Of a stretch of 5,923 nucleotides of DNA, positions 1-5,625 are shown in pieces (within the stretch, counting starts at the first letter, position 1; the number at the start of each line of letters is the position of its first letter). Source of the DNA: Sulfuricellaceae bacterium. GTDB lineage: Bacteria; Pseudomonadota; Gammaproteobacteria; Burkholderiales; UBA9220. The translations under genes were made by a program, and so were the position numbers. The stretch is taken from contig JAIOJO010000556.1 in assembly GCA_019911985.1 (NCBI GenBank), positions 1 to 5,923 on the forward strand, in the 5' to 3' direction. Below the pieces are notes generated by a model. The model was given only the letters and a program-made list of their open reading frames with translations, did no database searches and was not told the DNA's origin.

Positions 1-477
1 CCTTACACCAAGCGCTTTTTCGCCCTGCCCCAGGCCTATCTCGGCATCGCCTTCGGCTTCGGCATCCCGATGGCCTTCGCCGCCCAAACCGGCGCCGTAC
101 CGGCCTTGGCGTGGTGGCTGCTGCTCGCCAATATTTTCTGGACGCTAGCCTACGATACCGAATACGCGCTGGTGGATAGGGAGGACGACCTTAAAATCGG
201 CCTCAAAACGTCGGCCATCACCTTCGGCTGTTACGACATCCCGGCAATCATGCTGTGCTACGCGGCGGCGCTCGGCCTGCTCGGCTGGATCGGCGCAAGA
301 CTGGCGCTGGGTTGGCCGTTCTACGCCGGTTTGGCGGCCGCTGGCGGCATAGCGCTGTATCATTACACGCTGATCCGGGGCCGCGAACGCGCCCGCTGCT
401 TCAAGGCTTTTCTGCACAACAACTGGTTCGGGGCGGCGATATTTGCGGGTATCGTGCTGAACGAGCTTCTGGCCTAG
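1..477 (+). CDS. ubiA: 4-hydroxybenzoate polyprenyltransferase, 3' part
   Basis: This is the C-terminal 158 residues of UbiA; the 5' end lies outside the window and the reading frame is open from base 1. UbiA is an integral membrane prenyltransferase that attaches the polyprenyl tail to 4-hydroxybenzoate, the first committed step of ubiquinone synthesis. The fragment opens with YTKRFFALPQAYLGIAFGFG, typical of UbiA, and carries the second Asp-rich motif DTEYALVDREDDLKIG (from base 154), which binds Mg2+ and the prenyl diphosphate, followed by KTSAI. Hydrophobic helices follow to the C-terminus at LNELLA. E. coli UbiA is about 290 residues, so slightly over half is visible and the 3' end looks intact (stop TAG). 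The downstream ubiD encodes the next pathway enzyme, which supports the ubiquinone role over other UbiA-superfamily members. Confidence 0.95.
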   Translation, partial: PYTKRFFALPQAYLGIAFGFGIPMAFAAQTGAVPALAWWLLLANIFWTLAYDTEYALVDREDDLKIGLKTSAITFGCYDIPAIMLCYAAALGLLGWIGARLALGWPFYAGLAAAGGIALYHYTLIRGRERARCFKAFLHNNWFGAAIFAGIVLNELLA

Positions 478-479
478 CG

Positions 480-507
480 GGCCTGGCTAGCGCGAGGAAT
501 CCAGGCC
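480..507 (+). other. Stem-loop just after ubiA
   Basis: GGCCTGG (480-486) pairs perfectly with CCAGGCC (501-507) across a 14-nt loop, starting 3 nt after the ubiA stop codon. No T-tract follows, so it is not a convincing intrinsic terminator. It could attenuate ubiA readthrough, protect the ubiA 3' end, or be chance in GC-rich DNA. It ends 3 nt before the candidate -35 box of the antitoxin promoter. Confidence 0.35.
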
Positions 508-510
508 GAA

Positions 511-539
511 TTGCCTGCACAAGGATAATTTGCTATCGT
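511..539 (+). promoter_or_regulatory. Candidate sigma-70 promoter for the toxin-antitoxin/ubiD genes
   Basis: A -35-like TTGCCT (511-516) and a -10-like TATCGT (534-539) are separated by exactly 17 nt. The -10 is preceded by TG plus one base (531-533), the extended -10 arrangement. Each hexamer matches consensus at 4 of 6 positions. Transcription would begin near 546, about 30 nt before the antitoxin ATG. This is inferred from motif and spacing only. Confidence 0.5.
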
Positions 540-551
540 TTCGATATCGAA
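540..551. promoter_or_regulatory. 12-bp palindrome, candidate antitoxin operator
   Basis: TTCGATATCGAA is a perfect inverted repeat directly after the candidate -10 and over the predicted transcription start. Ribbon-helix-helix antitoxins of the FitA/VapB type repress their own promoters by binding inverted repeats in this position, so it is the best candidate operator. A second short palindrome, GCTAGC, occurs at 486-491 and again at 554-559 and might extend the site. The binding role is inferred. Confidence 0.45.
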
Positions 552-574
552 TTGCTAGCCATCGGAGTGCCCTT

Positions 575-802
575 ATGCCAGGACTGCTAATCAAGGAACT
601 TCCGCCGGAGCTTCATGCCCGCCTTAAACAGGAAGCCGCACGCCACCACCGCTCCATGACGCGACAAGCGCTGATGTTACTGGAGCAGGCGCTACAGGGC
701 GGAAGCGCGAAACCGCGCGTGGCGCCGCCAGAACCGGTAGACATGGGCACCCTCCACGACAGCGAATGGGTTTACCGGGCTGCCCGCGAAGGCCGGGAAT
801 GA
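575..802 (+). CDS. FitA/VapB-like ribbon-helix-helix antitoxin
   Basis: A 75-residue protein whose N-terminal half fits a ribbon-helix-helix DNA-binding domain: beta strand at about residues 3-9 (GLLIKELP), helix A at about 10-24 (PELHARLKQEAARHH), and helix B from about 27 (SMTRQALMLLEQAL). The proline-rich linker (45-52) and the acidic/aromatic tail (about 53-75) would be the part that wraps and inhibits the toxin, as known for FitA and VapB proteins. ATG 575 is preferred because GGAG (564-567) lies 7 nt upstream and the RHH strand begins right after it; a longer in-frame start at 530 would lie upstream of the predicted transcription start. The stop overlaps the toxin start by 4 nt (ATGA). 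Expected role: neutralise the PIN toxin and autorepress the promoter. The class is confident; the exact subfamily is less so. Confidence 0.88.
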   Translation: MPGLLIKELPPELHARLKQEAARHHRSMTRQALMLLEQALQGGSAKPRVAPPEPVDMGTLHDSEWVYRAAREGRE

Positions 803-1212
803 TCGTCGCGGATACCCATCTCGTCGCGCAACTGATCCTGAAACTGGATCAAACCGAAACAGCCCAAGCCGTCTACCGCTCCGACCCGGAGTGGGTAATG
901 CCGGAACTGTGGCGGCACGAGTTCCTCAATGTCCTCGCCAACTATCTGCGCTTCGACCGCGCCCCGCCGGATCGCCTCGCCCTTGCTTGGCAAAATGCCA
1001 ACACCTTGTTCGCCGATTCCGCGCGGCAACCGGATTGGCTGCTCGCGCTCAAACTCGCCGGCGAGCACAATACCAGCGCCTACGACGCGCAATATCTCGC
1101 GCTGGCGCAAACCCTGAGCCTGCCGCTGGTGACGGAAGACAGAAAACTGCGCCAGGCGGCCCCCGGCCTTAGTCTCTCGATGCACGATTTTCTCGAACGG
1201 ACACCCCCATGA
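799..1212 (+). CDS. PIN-domain ribonuclease toxin (FitB/VapC family)
   Basis: A 137-residue single-domain PIN protein, the usual VapC/FitB length. All four acidic positions expected for the Mg2+/Mn2+-dependent RNase site are visible: D5 in MIVADTHL, E41 in LWRHEFLNVLANYL, D96 in SAYDAQYLALA, and D114 in LVTEDRKL, so the toxin appears intact. Family members cleave tRNA or rRNA at specific sites and slow translation when the antitoxin is degraded; the target here cannot be read from sequence. ATG 799 was chosen because the active-site strand starts there, GAAGG (788-792) lies 6 nt upstream, and it gives the ATGA overlap with the antitoxin. An upstream in-frame ATG at 766 would add 11 residues that do not fit the fold. 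The stop TGA (1210-1212) overlaps the ubiD ATG, so toxin and ubiD translation may be coupled. Confidence 0.92.
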   Translation: MIVADTHLVAQLILKLDQTETAQAVYRSDPEWVMPELWRHEFLNVLANYLRFDRAPPDRLALAWQNANTLFADSARQPDWLLALKLAGEHNTSAYDAQYLALAQTLSLPLVTEDRKLRQAAPGLSLSMHDFLERTPP

Positions 1213-2672
1213 AATACCGCGACCTGCGCGACTTCATCGCGCAACTGGAATCCCTAGGCGAACTCAAGCGTATCTCCGCCGAAGTCAGCCCCAAGCTGGA
1301 AATGACCGAAATCTGCGACCGCGTGCTGCGCGCCGGCGGCCCGGCGATTCTGTTCGAGAACCCAAGCGGCCATTCCATCCCGGTGCTGGCCAACCTGTTC
1401 GGCACGCCGCAGCGGGTTGCCATGGGCATGGGCGAGGATTCGGTGACCGCGCTGCGCGAAGTAGGCAAGCTGCTCGCCTTCCTCAAGGAGCCGGAACCGC
1501 CCAAGGGGCTGAAGGACGCCTGGGACAAGCTGCCGGTGTTCAAGCAGGTACTCAACATGGCGCCGAAAGAGGTTTCCTCCGCCCCCTGCCAGGAAATCGT
1601 CTGGGAAGGCGCGGACGTGGATTTGGCCAAGCTGCCGATCCAGACCTGCTGGCCCGGCGACGTGGCGCCGCTCATCACCTGGGGCCTCACCGTCACCCGC
1701 GGCCCGCTGAAGAAACGCCAAAACCTGGGCATTTACCGCCAACAGGTGATCGCCCGCAACAAGCTCATCATGCGCTGGCTCGCCCACCGCGGCGGCGCGC
1801 TGGATTTCCGCGATCATTGCCTAGCCAACCCCGGCCAGCCTTTCCCCGTGGCGGTGGCCCTGGGCGCCGACCCCGCCACCATCCTCGGCGCGGTCACCCC
1901 GGTGCCGGATTCCTTGATCGAATACCAGTTCGCCTGCCTGCTGCGCGGCGCGAAAACCGAAGTGGTGAAATGCCTGGGCTCCGACCTGCAAGTGCCGGCG
2001 GGCGCGGAGATCGTGCTGGAGGGCGCGATCTACCCCAACGACACCGCCCTGGAAGGGCCTTACGGCGACCACACCGGCTATTACAACGAGCAGGCCGAAT
2101 TCCCCGTCTTCACCATCGAGCGCATCACGCTGCGGCGTAATCCGATCTACCACAGCACCTACACCGGCAAGCCGCCGGACGAACCGGCGGTGCTGGGGGT
2201 GGCGTTGAACGAAGTGTTCGTGCCGCTGCTGCAAAAGCAGTTCCCGGAAATCGCCGACTTCTACTTGCCGCCGGAAGGCTGTTCCTACCGCCTCGCCGTG
2301 GTCAGCATCAAGAAACAATACCCTGGCCACGCCAAGCGGGTGATGTTCGGGGTGTGGAGCTTCCTGCGCCAGTTCATGTACACCAAGTTCATCATCGTCA
2401 CCGACGACGACGTGAATATCCGCGATTGGAAAGAAGTGGTGTGGGCCATGACCACCCGCATGGACCCGGTGCGCGACACGCTGCTGGTGGAAAACACCCC
2501 CATCGACTACCTCGACTTCGCCAGCCCGGTCAGCGGCCTAGGCGGCAAGATGGGCATGGACGCCACCAACAAGTGGCCGGGTGAGACCAGCCGCGAGTGG
2601 GGCACGCCCATCGCCATGGATGAGGCGGTGAAGCGGCGGGTGGACGAGATGTGGAGCCAACTGGGGCTGTGA
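1209..2672 (+). CDS. ubiD: 3-polyprenyl-4-hydroxybenzoate decarboxylase
   Basis: A 487-residue full-length UbiD (E. coli about 497). It decarboxylates 3-polyprenyl-4-hydroxybenzoate to 2-polyprenylphenol in ubiquinone synthesis, using prenylated FMN made by UbiX, which is not in this window. Residues align with the E. coli enzyme at a constant offset of 3: N172 (in QNLGIYR) and E238 (in LIEYQFA) match the Mn2+ ligands, IYR 175-177, RWL 189-191 and RG 194-195 match cofactor contacts, and E282/D287 in EGPYGD with R177 form the catalytic Glu-Arg-Asp set, D287 being the proton donor. The ATG overlaps the toxin stop as ATGA and has only a weak Shine-Dalgarno (GGA, 1199-1201), which points to coupled translation. 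The start MKYRDLRDFI is the family's usual N-terminus. A Mut7-C gene follows after 5 nt. The ubiA neighbour supports the quinone substrate over other aromatic-acid UbiD decarboxylases. Confidence 0.97.
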   Translation: MKYRDLRDFIAQLESLGELKRISAEVSPKLEMTEICDRVLRAGGPAILFENPSGHSIPVLANLFGTPQRVAMGMGEDSVTALREVGKLLAFLKEPEPPKGLKDAWDKLPVFKQVLNMAPKEVSSAPCQEIVWEGADVDLAKLPIQTCWPGDVAPLITWGLTVTRGPLKKRQNLGIYRQQVIARNKLIMRWLAHRGGALDFRDHCLANPGQPFPVAVALGADPATILGAVTPVPDSLIEYQFACLLRGAKTEVVKCLGSDLQVPAGAEIVLEGAIYPNDTALEGPYGDHTGYYNEQAEFPVFTIERITLRRNPIYHSTYTGKPPDEPAVLGVALNEVFVPLLQKQFPEIADFYLPPEGCSYRLAVVSIKKQYPGHAKRVMFGVWSFLRQFMYTKFIIVTDDDVNIRDWKEVVWAMTTRMDPVRDTLLVENTPIDYLDFASPVSGLGGKMGMDATNKWPGETSREWGTPIAMDEAVKRRVDEMWSQLGL

Positions 2673-2677
2673 CGCCC

Positions 2678-3145
2678 ATGACCGAGCCGCGCTTCCTCTG
2701 CGACGAAATGCTCGGCCGCCTGTGCCGCTACCTGCGTGCCGCCGGCTACGACGCCACCCTGGCCAAGGGCGGCGAGCCCGATGCCCACCTGCTGCAGCAA
2801 GCCATCGCCGAACAGCGCATCTTCCTTACTTGCGACCAAAAAATCCTCGAACACAATGCCGCCTGCGAGGTGGCCGTCGTGCTCCCCACCGGCAACCTCA
2901 ACCAGCTGGCCGCCTTCCTCAAGCAACACCTCGGCCTCGACTGGCTGCACGCGCCTTTCAGCCGCTGCCTGGTGGACAATCGTGTGCTTCGGCCTGCCGA
3001 TAGGGACGGCATCTTGCGCATTCCGCAAGATGCCCGGCGCGCAGGCGAGCGCTTCATGGCTTGTCCGGCTTGCGGGCGGGTATATTGGCGCGGTTCGCAC
3101 TTGCGGCGGATGATGGGGTATTTACGGCGCTGGGCCGAGGGGTAG
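2678..3145 (+). CDS. Mut7-C RNase-like domain protein
   Basis: A 155-residue protein made of one Mut7-C domain, a PIN-like fold with a C-terminal zinc ribbon, named after the C-terminus of the exonuclease Mut-7. The N-terminal RFLCDEMLGRLCRYLRAAGY (D9, E10, R14, R17, Y18) and the LTCDQKIL segment (Asp near residue 52) are characteristic and supply the acidic site expected of a metal-dependent nuclease. The C-terminal CPACGRVYWRGSHLRRM (C129, C132) is one half of the zinc knuckle. The other half reads C97-L-V-D100-N where many members have CxxC, so one ligand may be Asp or zinc binding may be weakened. Some relatives carry an N-terminal ubiquitin/MoaD-like domain; this one does not. ATG 2678 lies 5 nt after the ubiD stop, so the gene is probably cotranscribed; an in-frame GTG at 2651 inside ubiD is less likely. 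The biochemical role of the family is poorly known. The stop codon lies within a REP-like hairpin unit. Confidence 0.85.
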   Translation: MTEPRFLCDEMLGRLCRYLRAAGYDATLAKGGEPDAHLLQQAIAEQRIFLTCDQKILEHNAACEVAVVLPTGNLNQLAAFLKQHLGLDWLHAPFSRCLVDNRVLRPADRDGILRIPQDARRAGERFMACPACGRVYWRGSHLRRMMGYLRRWAEG

Positions 3146-3166
3146 GCGCAAGCTCCCGCTCGCGAA
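3141..3166 (+). repeat. REP-like hairpin unit A
   Basis: A 26-nt unit beginning GGTAGGCGC and ending CGCGAA. CGCAAGC (3147-3153) and GCTCGCG (3158-3164) form a 7-bp stem with one mismatch and a TCCC loop. The head and tail resemble the GTAGGAGC...CGCGAA extragenic palindromes known from several proteobacteria. The TAG at 3143-3145, part of the unit head, is the stop codon of the Mut7-C gene. It aligns to unit B in inverted orientation at 19 of 26 positions. Confidence 0.55.
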
Positions 3167-3185
3167 AGCGCTGACACCTAGCCTA

Positions 3186-3211
3186 TTCGCGGCCAGGAGG
3201 CCGCTCCTACC
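3186..3211 (-). repeat. REP-like hairpin unit B (inverted relative to unit A)
   Basis: On the minus strand this 26-nt unit begins GGTAGGAGC and ends CGCGAA. GCGGCC (3189-3194) and GGCCGC (3199-3204) form a perfect 6-bp stem around a 4-nt loop. Together with unit A, 19 nt away and in the opposite orientation, it makes a pair like the BIMEs (bacterial interspersed mosaic elements) formed by REP sequences. Such units are mobilised by RAYT transposases acting in trans; none is visible here. They may also stabilise the 3' end of the upstream message. Confidence 0.65.
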
Positions 3212-3229
3212 GCATCAAGGTTCTTGCGA

Positions 3230-3258
3230 TTGCCCCGCGGCCGCAAAGAATCTATATT
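3230..3258 (+). promoter_or_regulatory. Candidate sigma-70 promoter for the small membrane protein
   Basis: TTGCCC (3230-3235, 4 of 6 to consensus) and TATATT (3253-3258, 5 of 6) are separated by 17 nt, giving a predicted transcription start near 3265 and a leader of about 22 nt carrying a strong ribosome binding site. It lies just downstream of the REP-like pair, so the following gene is probably transcribed independently of the ubi cluster. Confidence 0.55.
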
Positions 3259-3286
3259 GGCCGACAAGAACAACAAAGGAGCGGAC

Positions 3287-3817
3287 ATGTTAACGCTAAT
3301 CAGATACCTGGTACTGGTACCCGCCTCGTTCATCGTCGATCTTTCCGGCCTGATCGTGGTGCCCATCGCGCTGCTCTTCACGAGCAAGCAGGCCAACCAC
3401 CTGCCGCCCCTTTTTTGGCCGTGGGACAACGACACCGAGGGCATCAACGGCGACGCCTACTGGAAGCAAAAATACGGCGACCGGGTCACCTCATTTTACT
3501 GCCGCTTCCTGTGGCTGGCGATCCGCAATCCCGGCAACAACTTCGGCTACTACTGCGGCTGGCTGCAAACGCCGGACTGCACATACCGCCACTGGGGCGA
3601 CCCTAAGATCAGCAACCAACCCTACCGCCCGGGCCAACTCTTCGTCATCGGCGACAACGGGAAGAACCGGGCATTCTGCCTCTACGTCATCTGGCCCAGC
3701 CTGCCGGGACGCTGCCTGCGCATCTTCCTCGGCTGGAAAATCCACGACATGTGCAAGGACGGCACCGCCGCGCAACTGGTGTGCGTAGTCAATCCTTTCA
3801 TGAGCCGCAGCGAGTAG
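3287..3817 (+). CDS. Small membrane protein, resembles phage-associated DUF7338
   Basis: A 176-residue protein of unknown function. Residues about 4-32 form a long hydrophobic stretch (one or two membrane helices ending at ALLF), followed by an aromatic-rich region: WPWDND (44-49), DAYWKQKYGD (56-65), and FLWLAIRNPGNNFGYYCG (74-91). The plan of membrane segment, a W/D-rich 'large page' motif, then a W-x-x-RNP-x-x-x-FGY motif, is reminiscent of DUF7338-like proteins seen mainly in tailed phages and prophages; this is from memory and unverified. The rest contains WGDPKI (98-103), a GDNGKNRAF segment and a hydrophobic VIWPSLPGRCLRIFLGW. ATG 3287 is chosen because AAAGGAG (3275-3281) lies 5 nt upstream; a TTG-started extension from 3224 would run through the promoter. 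No other phage gene is adjacent, so it may be a prophage relic or stray cargo gene. Base composition is like its neighbours. Confidence 0.75.
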   Translation: MLTLIRYLVLVPASFIVDLSGLIVVPIALLFTSKQANHLPPLFWPWDNDTEGINGDAYWKQKYGDRVTSFYCRFLWLAIRNPGNNFGYYCGWLQTPDCTYRHWGDPKISNQPYRPGQLFVIGDNGKNRAFCLYVIWPSLPGRCLRIFLGWKIHDMCKDGTAAQLVCVVNPFMSRSE

Positions 3818-3863
3818 CCCGTGCGGGGATTGCGGCAAGGCTCTATGCCGGCCGCCTTTGGGG

Positions 3864-3869
3864 TAAAAT
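3864..3869 (+). promoter_or_regulatory. -10-like element abutting tcdA, possible leaderless start
   Basis: TAAAAT matches the -10 consensus at 5 of 6 positions and ends 6 nt before the tcdA ATG, so transcription from it would start at or within a base or two of the start codon. No acceptable -35 lies 16-18 nt upstream, and the only SD-like run, GGGG (3860-3863), is 12 nt from the ATG, too far to be typical. A leaderless or near-leaderless mRNA is therefore possible. Confidence 0.4.
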
Positions 3870-3875
3870 CCACTC

Positions 3876-4607
3876 ATGCACCCCATAGCCCCCCAATTCG
3901 AACGCACCCAAATCCTGCTCGGCGACGCCGGCATAGAGAAACTCGCCCATAAGCATGTCTTCGTCGCCGGGCTGGGCGGGGTCGGCTCGTATTGCGCGGA
4001 AGCTCTGGCGCGCGCCGGGATAGGCCGGCTGACGCTGCTCGACCACGACGTGGTGGCGGCCAGCAACATCAACCGCCAGTTGCCGGCGCTGCTCTCCACC
4101 GTAGGCCAGCCCAAGGCCGATCTGATGCAGCAGCGCATCCTCGACATCAACCCCGCCTGCCGCTTGACGGTCATCCGCGAGTTTTTGAATACCGAGAACG
4201 TCAACCGGCTGGTTCCGGCGGACGCCGATTACGTCGTCGACGCGATCGACTCGCTGGCGTGCAAGGTGGCGCTGGTGGCGGAGAGCCATCTGCGCGGGCT
4301 GCGCGTGGCGTCCAGCATGGGGGCGGGTAACCGCCTCGATCCGTCGCGCATCAAAATCGTCGACATCGGCAAGACCGAGATGTGTCCGCTGGCGCGCCAA
4401 ATGCGCAAGCGCTTGCAGCGCCACTACGGCATCCGCAAGGGCATACTCGCGGTGTTTTCCGACGAGCAGCCCAGCGCGCCGCTGCCGCCCGTGGCGGTGG
4501 ACGGGCCTGGCCGTGCGCGCGCCGTGAACGGCACCATCAGCTACATGCCGCCGCTATTCGGGATGATGCTGGCGGGCGCGGTGATCCAGCGCCTGCTCGC
4601 CGACTAG
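3876..4607 (+). CDS. tcdA: tRNA threonylcarbamoyladenosine dehydratase (E1-like, ThiF fold)
   Basis: A 243-residue ThiF/MoeB/E1-fold enzyme. TcdA (formerly CsdL/YgdL) uses ATP to cyclise t6A at position 37 of ANN-decoding tRNAs to ct6A, improving decoding fidelity; it acts in the cytoplasm. The N-terminal half shows the nucleotide-binding loop GLGGVGS (32-38), the acidic strand end LLDHD (54-58), the adenylation motif SNINRQ (63-68) with the R67 finger, K80 in GQPKAD, and DAID (122-125). There is no CxxC zinc site and no separate rhodanese domain, which argues against MoeB/ThiF. The C-terminus GTISYMPPLFGMMLAGAVI is typical of the YgdL-type group. It is slightly shorter than E. coli TcdA (268 residues), mostly in the C-terminal region. 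It faces the AEC gene tail to tail with a 34-nt gap. No csdA/csdE partner genes are visible. Confidence 0.92.
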   Translation: MHPIAPQFERTQILLGDAGIEKLAHKHVFVAGLGGVGSYCAEALARAGIGRLTLLDHDVVAASNINRQLPALLSTVGQPKADLMQQRILDINPACRLTVIREFLNTENVNRLVPADADYVVDAIDSLACKVALVAESHLRGLRVASSMGAGNRLDPSRIKIVDIGKTEMCPLARQMRKRLQRHYGIRKGILAVFSDEQPSAPLPPVAVDGPGRARAVNGTISYMPPLFGMMLAGAVIQRLLAD

Positions 4608-4618
4608 CTGTATGGAAT

Positions 4619-4641
4619 AAAAACGGACGGCCGGAAACGCC
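4619..4641 (-). terminator. Weak candidate intrinsic terminator of the AEC gene
   Basis: Reading the minus strand just past the AEC stop, GGCG (4641-4638) can pair with CGTC (4629-4626) using one G-U pair, followed shortly by a run of five T (4623-4619). The stem is only 4 bp, so the call rests mainly on the T-run and its place in the 34-nt gap between convergent genes. No comparable signal is seen for tcdA on the plus strand. Confidence 0.25.
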
Positions 4642-5598
4642 TCAAGCCTTCCCGATCCATATCCAGAACGGCAGCGCCAGCCACATCAAGAGCGTCGTCC
4701 ACCCCACCAGCAGGGCCGCGCGTTCGGTATCGAGCTTAAAACGGTCGGCAAGAACGAGCAGCATCACCATGCTGGGCATGGAGGATTCGATGATCGCGGC
4801 ATACTGGGGCTCGCCGACGGGAAAGAATAGCTGGGACGCCATCCCCCACACCAGCGCCGGAATAACGGCCAGCTTGACCAGCGCCACCGCCAGGATATAG
4901 CGGTCGGGCCGCAGTTGCCGCCAGGGTATGGATAGGCCGAGCACGAACATCATGACAGGCACGGTCGCCTGGCCGATCAAATGAGCGGCGCGAACCGCCG
5001 CGCCGAGGTCGAGACCGGAGTAATGCACCGCGATGCCGGCGGCAAAACCCCACAGCGGCGGCAGTACGGCCAAGGTGCGCCACAGCGGCGGTGCTTTGAC
5101 GGCGCCGCGCCCCGGCCCAAGGCGGGTGGCTATCGCCACGCCCAGGCTCCACACCAAGGGAACGGCGGCCAGCATGTCGTTGTACGCCGGATAGCGCGCG
5201 GCCTGGGGGCCGTATACCATGGTCAATATCGGCAGCCCGATGTAAAAGGTGTTGCCGAATAGGCCGCCTATCATCAGCGCGGCGCGGCCCGCATCGTCCA
5301 AACGCGCGCCGAACGCGCTACGGTACAATAGCCAATACAACAGGACGCTTCCCGCCGCGACGCCCAGCGCATACAGCAGCGGAACCGTCAACAAGTCCAA
5401 GGTGACGTCGAAGGAAGCGCCGATAGCGAACATCAAGGCCGGCACAAACACATTCAACGCCAGGCGGTTGAGCTGGACGCGCAGCAAGGCCGGCGGCACC
5501 TCGCCGCCATGGCGCGGCCATACCCCCCCGGCGCCGACGAGCAGCGCAATCGGCAGCATGACTTCAACGATCAATGGCAGCATGGAAACCGGTGGCAT
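4642..5598 (-). CDS. AEC family transporter (auxin efflux carrier-like)
   Basis: A 318-residue polytopic membrane protein with about 10 hydrophobic segments in two halves, the length and layout of bacterial AEC/BART-superfamily carriers. Diagnostic stretches are LNRLALNVFVPALMF (43-57), the conserved GLFGNTFYIGLPIL (112-125) with Asn and the GLP break in the first repeat, and ESSMPSMVMLLVLADRF near residue 270 in the second. Hydrophilic loops around 93-105 and 160-170 (LGPGRGAVKAPP) separate the helices. Family members export or import small organic anions such as malate; the substrate here cannot be inferred. The start at 5598 is preferred over an internal ATG at 5583 because GGAA (5609-5606) lies 7 nt upstream, though this site is weak. 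It is divergent from the gene at 5671 and convergent with tcdA, so it is probably monocistronic. Confidence 0.9.
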   Translation of the reverse strand: MPPVSMLPLIVEVMLPIALLVGAGGVWPRHGGEVPPALLRVQLNRLALNVFVPALMFAIGASFDVTLDLLTVPLLYALGVAAGSVLLYWLLYRSAFGARLDDAGRAALMIGGLFGNTFYIGLPILTMVYGPQAARYPAYNDMLAAVPLVWSLGVAIATRLGPGRGAVKAPPLWRTLAVLPPLWGFAAGIAVHYSGLDLGAAVRAAHLIGQATVPVMMFVLGLSIPWRQLRPDRYILAVALVKLAVIPALVWGMASQLFFPVGEPQYAAIIESSMPSMVMLLVLADRFKLDTERAALLVGWTTLLMWLALPFWIWIGKA

Positions 5599-5625
5599 GG
5601 ATAGATTCCATTTAAATAACGTATG

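Noticed and set aside
772..1185. A 137-codon minus-strand frame opposite the PIN toxin
   Set aside because: The plus-strand frame carries all PIN active-site residues; the antisense frame is a composition effect.
1254..1817. A 187-codon open frame on the minus strand across ubiD, and another on the minus strand at 1169-1732
   Set aside because: Both lie antisense to a clearly genuine ubiD. Long antisense frames are expected in GC-rich DNA, and their translations are Arg/Ala/Gly-rich without recognisable domains.
3237..3244. GCGGCCGC palindrome as a third REP-like unit or operator
   Set aside because: It lacks the GGTAGG head and CGCGAA tail of the two REP-like units, and 8-bp GC palindromes are common at this composition.
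3804..3836. Nested inverted repeats (GCCGCA with TGCGGC, and CCCG with CGGG inside) around the stop of the small membrane protein gene, considered as a terminator
   Set aside because: No T-tract follows, the inner hairpin has an impossibly short loop, and the outer arms overlap coding sequence.
3491..4204. A 237-codon minus-strand open frame spanning the end of the small membrane protein gene and the start of tcdA
   Set aside because: It overlaps two well-supported plus-strand genes and their intergenic region, and its translation shows no family motif.
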